DNA of 7,919 nucleotides, from positions 1 to 7,919 of the forward strand of contig JAFYJX010000081.1 in the NCBI GenBank assembly GCA_017537905.1. Reading direction: 5' to 3'. Numbering within the stretch: position 1 is the first letter of the stretch; each line of letters opens with the position of its first letter. Below the pieces are notes generated by a model that made no database searches, was not told where the DNA came from, and was given only the letters and a program-made list of their open reading frames with translations. The DNA comes from Clostridiales bacterium. GTDB taxonomy: Bacteria > Bacillota_A > Clostridia > Saccharofermentanales > Saccharofermentanaceae. Shown here in pieces: positions 1 through 6,335 of the stretch. Position numbers and translations under genes: made by a program.

Positions 1-1346
1 ACAGGGTAGATGTTCTCACCGCCTGATACGATAACGTCCTTCTTACGGTCAACGAGGAAGTAGAAACCGTCTTCATCCTGGCGTGCCATGTCGCCTGTGA
101 AAAGCCAGCCGTCTCTTAATGTTTCCTTTGTTGCTTCAGGGTTCCTATAGTATTCGAGCATTACGCCGGGGCCCTTGACGCAGAGCTCACCGACCTCGCC
201 CTGAGGTACGATGTTGCCTTCTTCGTCAACGATCTTGCACTCCCAACGGTAACCGGGAACGCCGATAGCGCCGACCTTGTGTGTATTTGCGAGACCCAAG
301 TGAACGCAGCCTGGACCGGTTGATTCAGAGAGACCGTAGTTTGTATCGTACTGATGATTCGGGAAGTAATCCTTCCAGTGACGGATAAGTGACGGAGGTA
401 CGGGCTGTGCGCCGATGTGCATAAGACGCCACTGATCGAGCTTGTAATCCGAGAGCTTTAATTCGCCTCTGTCCAATGCATCGAGGATATCCTGAGCCCA
501 CGGTACGAGGAGCCATACGATAGTGCACTGCTCGTCGGATGCTGCCTTGAGGATTACTTCAGGCTTTGTACCCTTAAGGAGTACTGCCTTGGAGCATGTC
601 CACAAAGAACCCATCCAGTGGAACTTGGCGCCTGTGTGATAGAGAGGCGGGATGCAGAGGAAGCAGTCGTTCTTGCCTGTCTCATGGTGGATGGCTTCCA
701 TCTCAGCTGCCTGTGTAAGGCTTCTGTGAGGGTGCAGGATCGCCTTGGGGAATCCTGTAGTGCCGGATGAGAAGTAGATAGCTGCATAGTCTTCTTCAGT
801 AAGTTCGATCATGGGATCCCTGCTGGAGTAGTCAGCTACCTGCTGCCAGTAATTTTCTGCGAACTCGGGAGCCTGGCCGTCACCTACATAGAGGAGAAGT
901 CTGTCCTTTGTGAGTTCTTCTGCATTGATATTAAGTCTGTCTACGAATTCAGGACCGAAGAACATAACTGAGATCTCGGCCAGATCCGCACAGTAAGAAA
1001 TCTCGTTTGCCGTGTATCTGAAATTGAAGGGAACTGCGATAGCACCGGTCTTTAAGATACCGAAATAGATAGGAAGCCATTCTAAGCAGTTGAACATAAG
1101 GATGGCAACTTTGTCGCCCTTCTTGATGCCTCTGCCCAGGAGCATATTTGCTACTCTGTTGGACTTTTCGTCGAAGATCTGCCAAGTGATCTCATGACGG
1201 TAAGGCATGGACTTTGTCTGCTGGACAAGGTCGAATTCCTTAAAGGAGATCTTTCTTGTGTCTTCCATTGTGGGGTTAAGTTCTACGAGCGCTACTTCAT
1301 CGCCGTGTTCACGTGCGTTGCGTCTCAATAAATCCATTACTGGCAT
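1..1346 (-). CDS. Acyl-CoA synthetase (AMP-binding, class I adenylate-forming), 3' end outside window
   Basis: This enzyme should activate a carboxylic acid, probably a fatty acid, with ATP to an acyl-adenylate and then transfer it to CoA in the cytoplasm. The reading frame is open from an ATG at 1346-1344 to the left edge and shows 448 residues; family members are usually about 500-560, so the C-terminal subdomain with the catalytic Lys is missing. Motifs in order: phosphate-binding loop SSGTTGFPKA at about residues 193-202, substrate-pocket region PPLYHTG near 233, the adenine motif YGLSES at 337-342, the ribose-binding GWLFTGD at 413-419 and the hinge DRKKDVIVSGGEN ending near 445. The residue after the loop Lys is Ala, where many relatives have Gly. 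The start is fixed by GGAGG seven bases upstream; a second in-frame ATG at 1337 has no such site. It is transcribed divergently from the ABC exporter operon. Substrate chain length cannot be read from the sequence. Family assignment is firm; exact substrate is open. Confidence 0.93.
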   Translation of the reverse strand, partial: MPVMDLLRRNAREHGDEVALVELNPTMEDTRKISFKEFDLVQQTKSMPYRHEITWQIFDEKSNRVANMLLGRGIKKGDKVAILMFNCLEWLPIYFGILKTGAIAVPFNFRYTANEISYCADLAEISVMFFGPEFVDRLNINAEELTKDRLLLYVGDGQAPEFAENYWQQVADYSSRDPMIELTEEDYAAIYFSSGTTGFPKAILHPHRSLTQAAEMEAIHHETGKNDCFLCIPPLYHTGAKFHWMGSLWTCSKAVLLKGTKPEVILKAASDEQCTIVWLLVPWAQDILDALDRGELKLSDYKLDQWRLMHIGAQPVPPSLIRHWKDYFPNHQYDTNYGLSESTGPGCVHLGLANTHKVGAIGVPGYRWECKIVDEEGNIVPQGEVGELCVKGPGVMLEYYRNPEATKETLRDGWLFTGDMARQDEDGFYFLVDRKKDVIVSGGENIYP

Positions 1347-1353
1347 GTTTATT

Positions 1354-1358
1354 CCTCC
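1354..1358 (-). promoter_or_regulatory. Ribosome binding site of the acyl-CoA synthetase gene
   Basis: On the minus strand GGAGG lies seven bases before the ATG at 1346-1344. It decides this start over the in-frame ATG at 1337. Confidence 0.85.
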
Positions 1359-1392
1359 CTTGTGTCCTACTTCTTACATAGGGCCAAAAACA

Positions 1393-1421
1393 ATATTAAC
1401 ATCACCTAATTGGTTGTTCAA
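1393..1421 (-). promoter_or_regulatory. Candidate sigma-A promoter for the acyl-CoA synthetase gene
   Basis: On the minus strand TTGAAC (1421-1416) stands 17 bases from TAATAT (1398-1393). Each hexamer matches the housekeeping consensus at four of six positions, and spacing is optimal. Transcription would start around 1385, giving a leader of roughly 40 bases before the ATG. This is a consensus match only. Confidence 0.5.
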
Positions 1422-1434
1422 TAAAAAACTGATT

Positions 1435-1464
1435 ATTACATAATTCTTAAGGCTGTTTTATAAT
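1435..1464 (+). promoter_or_regulatory. Candidate sigma-A promoter for the ABC exporter operon
   Basis: A perfect TATAAT lies at 1459-1464, with ATTACA (four of six matches to the -35 consensus) at 1435-1440, an 18-base spacer. Transcription would begin near 1471, only about 25 bases before the start codon. The -35 box is 13 bases from the divergent -35 box of the acyl-CoA synthetase promoter, so the two polymerases or a shared regulator could interfere with each other. Confidence 0.65.
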
Positions 1465-1482
1465 ATTAGGGTTGCGAAAAAT

Positions 1483-1488
1483 GGAGGG
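1483..1488 (+). promoter_or_regulatory. Ribosome binding site that fixes a TTG start
   Basis: GGAGGG is followed after eight bases by TTG at 1497-1499, the only in-frame initiator at a suitable distance. The ATG at 1481 is in another frame, contains the Shine-Dalgarno sequence within its own codons, and stops after 11 codons, so it is not the start. Confidence 0.8.
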
Positions 1489-1496
1489 TAAAGTTC

Positions 1497-3239
1497 TTGT
1501 TCAGGAAATTGCTTAAATCTTTACGTCAGTACAAGAAACAGTCCGTCCTGTCTCTCGTATTCATCATCGGAGAGGTTATTCTCGAAGTGGTAATTCCTTT
1601 TATTACTGCCCAGATGGTCAATAATTTTAGAGACGGTGTGCAGATGGACATGATCTTGCAGACTGGCGGTCTTATGGCCATAGCTGCCATATTGTCACTC
1701 GTATGCGGTGCTCTTGCAGGTAAGTTCTCTGCCCAGGCTTCGGCCGGATTTGCAGGAAACTTAAGAGCCGACATGTTCAAGAAAGTCCAGAAGTTTTCTT
1801 TTGGAAACATCGACAAGTTCTCCACGTCTTCTCTTGTTACGAGAATGACGACGGATATTACCACAGTTCAGAATGCGTTCATGATGATGATACGTATCGC
1901 GGTAAGAGCACCGATGATGTTTATTTTTGCTATCATCATGGCATATGTTCTCGGAGGCTCACTTGCCACAACATTCGTTATCGTAGTTCCGGTCCTTGGT
2001 ATCGGACTTGTTATCATCGGTAAGCTCGCGATGCCCGCCTTCCGCGCTGTTTTCAAGAAGTACGACAAGCTCAACGAATCGATCGAGGAGAATGTCCGCG
2101 GAATGCGCGTGGTAAAGGGCTTTGCCAGAGAGTCTTACGAACAGGAGAAGTTCGGCAAGGCTTCAGATAACATCAGGAAAGACTTTACAAAGGCTGAGAG
2201 GATCGTCGGACTTAACTCTCCTCTGATGGAACTCTGCCTCCACTTTAATGTTATTTTCGTTCTTTACATCGGTTCGAAGATCGCGGTCTCCACACACGGT
2301 GTCGAGATCGACGTCGGACAGATCTCCGCCCTTATGACATACGGATTCATGGTCCTCATGTCACTCATGCTCGTATCCATGGTTTACGTTATGCTCACGA
2401 TGTCCATCGAGGCAGCAAAGCGTATCGTTGAAGTTTTGGAAGAAGAGCCTTCCATCTCCAATCCCGAGAATCCTGTCATGGAAGTCAAGGACGGCTCCAT
2501 CGATTTCCAGGATGTCGCTTTCAAATATTCCGAGAAGGCTGCGAGAAATGCGCTCTTTGATATCGACCTTCATATCGACAGCGGAATGACAGTCGGAATC
2601 TTAGGCGGTACGGGTTCATCGAAGACCACTTTGATCCAGCTCATCCCGAGACTTTATGATGCTACCGAAGGCGAAGTCAGAGTCGGAGGCGTTCCCGTTA
2701 AGGATTACGACGTTAAGACTTTAAGAGATGCGGTTTCCGTAGTTCTCCAGAAGAACGAGCTCTTCTCCGGCACCATTGCTGATAATCTGAGATGGGGTAA
2801 TGAGAATGCCACTGACGAGGAAATCGTTACTGCATGCAAGATCGCCCAGGCTGATGAATTCATATCTGCGTTCCCTGACGGCTACAACACATATATCGAG
2901 CAGGGCGGTACAAACGTATCCGGCGGCCAGAAGCAGAGACTCTGTATTGCCAGAGCACTTTTGAAGCGCCCGAAAATACTGATCCTCGACGACTCGACAT
3001 CCGCAGTCGACACCAGGACCGATGCTCTGATCAGAAAGGGATTCAAGGAATATATCCCTTCCACGACTAAGATCATTATCGCCCAGAGAGTTGCTTCCGT
3101 TCAGGACTGCGACATGATAATCATCATGGACGGCGGCATGATCGCGGGCAAGGGAACTCACGAAGAACTCCTCAAGTCGAGCATTATCTACCGTGAGATC
3201 TATGAAGAACAGACGAAGGGAGGATCAGACGATGAGTGA
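1497..3239 (+). CDS. Heterodimeric ABC exporter, subunit with degenerate ATP site
   Basis: This is a 580-residue half-transporter: an N-terminal six-helix membrane domain (hydrophobic stretches near residues 16-38, 55-75, 130-150, 155-176, 243-262 and 277-300) followed by a nucleotide-binding domain from about 335. Walker A is GGTGSSKT (370-377) with Ser375 where Gly is expected; the Q-loop Gln is 418; the signature VSGGQ (474-478) is canonical; Walker B is ILILDD with Asp499 replacing the catalytic Glu; the switch His is Gln530. Asp for Glu and Gln for His are known in the degenerate subunit of heterodimers such as TM287/288 and BmrCD; the Walker A Ser is an additional change. The partner is the next gene, whose start overlaps this stop by eight bases. 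Start is TTG with GGAGGG eight bases before. Likely exports a drug, lipid or peptide across the cytoplasmic membrane; substrate unknown. There is no C39 peptidase domain. Confidence 0.93.
   Translation: MFRKLLKSLRQYKKQSVLSLVFIIGEVILEVVIPFITAQMVNNFRDGVQMDMILQTGGLMAIAAILSLVCGALAGKFSAQASAGFAGNLRADMFKKVQKFSFGNIDKFSTSSLVTRMTTDITTVQNAFMMMIRIAVRAPMMFIFAIIMAYVLGGSLATTFVIVVPVLGIGLVIIGKLAMPAFRAVFKKYDKLNESIEENVRGMRVVKGFARESYEQEKFGKASDNIRKDFTKAERIVGLNSPLMELCLHFNVIFVLYIGSKIAVSTHGVEIDVGQISALMTYGFMVLMSLMLVSMVYVMLTMSIEAAKRIVEVLEEEPSISNPENPVMEVKDGSIDFQDVAFKYSEKAARNALFDIDLHIDSGMTVGILGGTGSSKTTLIQLIPRLYDATEGEVRVGGVPVKDYDVKTLRDAVSVVLQKNELFSGTIADNLRWGNENATDEEIVTACKIAQADEFISAFPDGYNTYIEQGGTNVSGGQKQRLCIARALLKRPKILILDDSTSAVDTRTDALIRKGFKEYIPSTTKIIIAQRVASVQDCDMIIIMDGGMIAGKGTHEELLKSSIIYREIYEEQTKGGSDDE
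3219..3223 (+). promoter_or_regulatory. Internal ribosome binding site that sets the second ABC start
   Basis: GGAGG inside the end of the first ABC gene is eight bases from ATG at 3232. This supports MSEKTN as the N-terminus rather than the in-frame ATG at 3193, which would add 13 charged residues and has no comparable site. Confidence 0.8.
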
Positions 3240-5208
3240 AAAGACTAATGCTCCCAAGAAAAAGATAGAAGCAGCACCCGCACCCGGCGGAAGAGGCAGA
3301 GGCCCCGCATCAATGGGCCAGATCTCCGCATCAATGGGAAGCCTTAAGAGAGTCGTTAAGATGTATCTTAAGCAGTTCCCCGTACTCACATGGGTAGTTG
3401 CTCTCTGCATCATCTACAACTCGGTTGCTGCTGCCATCCCCAGCATATTCCTTCAGAAGGTAATCGATATCATTAACCGTTATATCGAAGCAGGCGACTG
3501 GGCATCAGCCAAGATCGAGCTCGTTTCTTTGTTGATCCCTCTTATCATCATCTATGCAGGTGCAGCGGTCTTCAGCATTTTGCAGGCCCAGCTTCTCGCG
3601 TACATGACGCAGAAGTTCCTGCATAACCTCAGAACAGACCTGTTCAACAAGATGCAGACTCTGCCTCTCAGATATTTCGATACACATAAGCACGGCGACA
3701 TCATGAGCCACTACACCAACGATATCGATGCATTAAGACAGCTCGTATCAATGGCACTGCCGAATATCTTAAGATGCGCAGTCGTAGTCATTGCAGTATT
3801 CTTCATCATGATCTACTACAGCTTGTGGCTGACTCTTATCATGATCATCGGCATCATCGCGATGGTATTTGTCACGGGCAAGGTCGGTGCAGGCTCTGCA
3901 AAGTACTTCATGAGACAGCAGAAGGCAGTTGCTGCTACTGAAGGTTTTGTCCAGGAGATCATGAACGGCCAGAAGGTCGTTAAGGTCTTCAACCACGAGG
4001 GCAAAGTAACTGAGGAATTCAATAAGCTCAACGACGGTCTTGCCGAAGACAGCGGCAAAGCCAACACTTATGCGAATATCCTGGCACCCATCATCGGCAA
4101 CATCGGAAACATCGCTTATGTACTCCTTGCAGTAGTAGGAGGAATGCTGATCCTTTTCAACGCTCCGAACGTCGCATTGTCCGGCATGGTAATCGGAACG
4201 GATATCGTAGTTCCTTTCCTTAACATGAGCAAGCAGTTCATGGGCAACATCAACCAGCTCACGATGCAGATGAACGCCATCGTTATGGCAGGTGCCGGTG
4301 CAGAGAGAGTTTTCGAGCTCTTAGATTCCGCTCCTGAGACTGACGACGGTTACGTAACGCTCGTTAACGCCAATATCGCTGCTGACGGAACGATCACTGA
4401 AGCTGACCACAAGACAGGCCATTGGGCATGGAAGCATCCTCATAAGGCAGACGGCACTATCACTTATACAGAACTTAAGGGCGACGTGCTGCTCGACGAT
4501 GTTGACTTCGCATACGATCCCGAGAAGCAGGTCCTTTTCGACGTTTCAGTATTCGCGAAGCCCGGCCAGAAGGTCGCTTTCGTCGGTGCTACAGGTGCGG
4601 GCAAGACAACGATCACCAACCTCATCAACCGCTTCTACGATATTGCTGACGGCAAGATCCGTTACGACGGCATCAACGTCAACAAGATAAAGAAGAAGGA
4701 CTTGAGAAGATCATTAGGACTCGTTCTGCAGGAGACAAACCTCTTTACCGGAACAGTCATGGAGAATATCCGCTACGGCAAGCTCGATGCTACTGACGAA
4801 GAGTGCAAGGAAGCAGCTAAGCTCGCAGGCGCAGCTGACTTTATTGAGCGTCTCCCTGAAGGATACAACACGATGCTCACAAACAACGGTTCCAACTTCT
4901 CACAGGGCCAGAGACAGCTTTTGGCCATTGCGAGAGCCGCTGTTGCAGATCCGCCGGTAATGATCCTCGATGAGGCTACGTCTTCGATCGATACACGTAC
5001 GGAAGCAATCGTTCAGCGCGGCATGGATAAGCTCATGGAAGGCAGAACGGTATTCGTTATCGCTCACCGCCTCTCGACCGTAATGAACTCCGATGTCATC
5101 ATGGTATTGGATCACGGCAAGATCATCGAGCGCGGTTCACACGAGCAGCTGATCGCAGAGAAGGGTACGTACTACCAGCTCTACACAGGCGCGTTTGAAC
5201 TCGAATGA
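3232..5208 (+). CDS. Heterodimeric ABC exporter, catalytically competent subunit
   Basis: A 658-residue half-transporter and the partner of the preceding subunit. A low-complexity Gly/Arg/Pro/Ala N-terminus (about 1-36, with ASMG occurring twice) precedes six hydrophobic segments from about 50 to 335, then a nucleotide-binding domain from about 415. Walker A GATGAGKT (452-459), Q-loop Gln500, Walker B VMILDE with Glu581, and switch His612 are all intact. The signature is FSQGQ (556-560) instead of SGGQ. Known biochemistry of TM287/288-type exporters places this altered signature opposite the partner's degenerate Walker motifs, so only one of the two sites should hydrolyse ATP efficiently. Between the membrane and nucleotide domains is an insertion of roughly 40 residues (about 371-415) rich in Gly, Thr, His and Trp, including HWAWKHPH; its role is unknown. 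The start overlaps the upstream stop (ATGAGTGA), indicating translational coupling and equal subunit production. Substrate cannot be predicted. Confidence 0.93.
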   Translation: MSEKTNAPKKKIEAAPAPGGRGRGPASMGQISASMGSLKRVVKMYLKQFPVLTWVVALCIIYNSVAAAIPSIFLQKVIDIINRYIEAGDWASAKIELVSLLIPLIIIYAGAAVFSILQAQLLAYMTQKFLHNLRTDLFNKMQTLPLRYFDTHKHGDIMSHYTNDIDALRQLVSMALPNILRCAVVVIAVFFIMIYYSLWLTLIMIIGIIAMVFVTGKVGAGSAKYFMRQQKAVAATEGFVQEIMNGQKVVKVFNHEGKVTEEFNKLNDGLAEDSGKANTYANILAPIIGNIGNIAYVLLAVVGGMLILFNAPNVALSGMVIGTDIVVPFLNMSKQFMGNINQLTMQMNAIVMAGAGAERVFELLDSAPETDDGYVTLVNANIAADGTITEADHKTGHWAWKHPHKADGTITYTELKGDVLLDDVDFAYDPEKQVLFDVSVFAKPGQKVAFVGATGAGKTTITNLINRFYDIADGKIRYDGINVNKIKKKDLRRSLGLVLQETNLFTGTVMENIRYGKLDATDEECKEAAKLAGAADFIERLPEGYNTMLTNNGSNFSQGQRQLLAIARAAVADPPVMILDEATSSIDTRTEAIVQRGMDKLMEGRTVFVIAHRLSTVMNSDVIMVLDHGKIIERGSHEQLIAEKGTYYQLYTGAFELE

Positions 5209-5273
5209 TGTTTTTCTCAGCTCTCGACCGACGCTTTCAGCGTGTCGAATTGAGCTTCGAAAAAACATCATTC
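5203..5273. repeat. 71-bp inverted repeat overlapping the ABC operon stop codon
   Basis: Two perfect 13-base arms (5203-5215 and 5261-5273, GAATGATGTTTTT and its complement) enclose 45 bases. Inside, AGCTC (5219-5223) pairs with GAGCT (5252-5256), and CGCT/AGCG (5232-5235, 5239-5242) closes a three-base loop, so nearly the whole element can fold as one long imperfect hairpin on either strand. The TGA stop at 5206-5208 sits inside the left arm. No U-run follows the structure, so it is not a standard terminator by itself. It could be a 3' stabilising structure or a copy of a dispersed palindromic element. Confidence 0.75.
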
Positions 5274-5292
5274 TCGGACAGAAGAGAAACAT

Positions 5293-5326
5293 AGAAGAGG
5301 TTGCCGCAAAGCAGCCTCTTTTGTTT
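5293..5326 (+). terminator. Intrinsic terminator of the ABC exporter operon
   Basis: AGAGGTTGC (5296-5304) pairs with GCAGCCTCT (5311-5319) through nine pairs, one of them G-U, around the loop CGCAAA. The stem is followed by TTTGTTT. It lies about 85 bases after the stop of the second ABC gene. Confidence 0.85.
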
Positions 5327-5348
5327 GCTCGCCTAGTACCCGTACTGA

Positions 5349-5357
5349 TGATATAAT
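5349..5357 (+). promoter_or_regulatory. Extended -10 promoter of the lipoprotein gene
   Basis: TGATATAAT is a perfect TGnTATAAT extended -10 box. The hexamer at the 17-base position upstream (TCGCCT) does not resemble a -35 box, consistent with an extended -10 promoter. A transcript starting near 5364 would have a leader of about 40 bases. Confidence 0.65.
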
Positions 5358-5404
5358 CCGATTAAGGAAGAAAAAGGGATAGCAGGTATAAAAGGTTTAA
5401 CGGC

Positions 5405-6304
5405 ATGAAAAAACGTTTAGCGGCAATTTCTTCAATAGTTGTTTTTTCATTACTTATGACATCGTGCGGCCAGCCCGGCAGCGGTGGCAAAAAGAATCCG
5501 TTTGATGACGATATCACCACGTCGTCTTCTATACCTTTGCCGACACCCTACATTCCTACGGGAAAGCCCTCCCACAATCTCAATTATGTTGATGTAAAAG
5601 CCACTTTCGATGATTTCTATGTAAATGATTTCACTCAGCCGTGGGGTGTTGACAAGAAGCTGCGCATGGCCACCGGCGATGTCGACAATTACTTCGTTTA
5701 TGTTGCGCTTGATATGTACAATAACCAGGTCAACGAGAACCTGAATTATATCTCCACGGTAACCAAGCCTACCATCAAAGTCTATCGTGACGAAGACATC
5801 CCTGATTATCTGGTCTACGAGGTCAATTATGAACAGATCTTCCCGATCTATACCAGAGAGCCGTCTTTTGTTGCAACTTCATTTTTCTCGTATCACAATG
5901 TCGAGTTTATTGATTTCTATACAGGAACGGTAATCCCGTCCGTTTATCTCTCGACGTCGATAAACAGCTTTGGTGTAACCGGCAACTTCATCTATAAAGG
6001 TAACAAGTATAAGCTCGAATACTATGAATTCCGCAGCACCGAAGTCTTGGATGCAAACCTCAAGACCGACACGGACGGATCGATCATAAGATCCCAGACA
6101 GTAAAGATAATGTCCACGTCGTATTTCATCGTTCCGGAGTTCTACGACGGACTCCTCATGTGTGTTTATATCGCAAACGACACCAACAGGCCTGTTAAGG
6201 AACTTATCGAAGAGAACAATCCTGATTTTTGCCCGCCTGAACCTTTCGGAGATGACGAGAATCCTGACGATTATGTGTTCTTCGGAATAACAGCACCTAA
6301 ATAA
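5405..6304 (+). CDS. Putative lipoprotein of unknown function
   Basis: A 299-residue protein with a lipoprotein signal: charged MKKR, a hydrophobic core, and the lipobox LMTSC with the modified Cys at residue 21. After cleavage it should be tethered to the outer face of the cytoplasmic membrane. The Cys is followed by a Gly/Pro/Ser/Lys linker and a Thr/Ser/Pro-rich stretch to about residue 58, then a region rich in aromatic and alternating hydrophobic residues that suggests mostly beta structure, and a strongly acidic, Pro-containing C-terminus with a Cys in the segment DFCPPEP. I do not recognise a domain family and assign no function. The start ATG has only a weak site (AAGG, nine bases upstream). 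It has its own extended -10 promoter and is bounded by terminators on both sides, so it is a single-gene unit, convergent with the SCIFF maturase. Coding is clear; function is unknown. Confidence 0.85.
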   Translation: MKKRLAAISSIVVFSLLMTSCGQPGSGGKKNPFDDDITTSSSIPLPTPYIPTGKPSHNLNYVDVKATFDDFYVNDFTQPWGVDKKLRMATGDVDNYFVYVALDMYNNQVNENLNYISTVTKPTIKVYRDEDIPDYLVYEVNYEQIFPIYTREPSFVATSFFSYHNVEFIDFYTGTVIPSVYLSTSINSFGVTGNFIYKGNKYKLEYYEFRSTEVLDANLKTDTDGSIIRSQTVKIMSTSYFIVPEFYDGLLMCVYIANDTNRPVKELIEENNPDFCPPEPFGDDENPDDYVFFGITAPK

Positions 6305-6310
6305 AAAATA

Positions 6311-6334
6311 AGAGGCCGCATGGCCTCTATTTTT
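6311..6334. terminator. Bidirectional terminator shared by the lipoprotein and SCIFF maturase genes
   Basis: AGAGGCC (6311-6317) and GGCCTCT (6322-6328) form a perfect seven-pair stem with loop GCAT. ATTTTTATT follows on the plus strand, and an A-rich run on the other side (ATAAAAAATA, 6301-6310) gives a U-tract on the minus strand. It lies seven bases after the lipoprotein stop and directly after the maturase stop. Confidence 0.9.
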
Positions 6335-6335
6335 A

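Noticed and set aside
1481..1516. Eleven-codon frame from ATG 1481, possible leader peptide
   Set aside because: Its first codons are the Shine-Dalgarno sequence of the ABC gene, it has no ribosome binding site of its own, and no attenuator structure follows.
2721..3161. Minus-strand open frame of 146 codons
   Set aside because: It is antisense to the nucleotide-binding domain of the first ABC subunit, whose motifs prove the plus-strand frame.
3193..3231. Longer second ABC subunit starting at ATG 3193
   Set aside because: It would overlap the first ABC gene by 47 bases without a suitable ribosome binding site; ATG 3232 has GGAGG at eight bases and the usual short stop-start overlap.
3308..3339. 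Direct repeat GCATCAATGGG separated by ten bases
   Set aside because: It encodes the repeated ASMG in the flexible N-terminus of the second ABC subunit; two short copies do not make a CRISPR or a meaningful tandem array.
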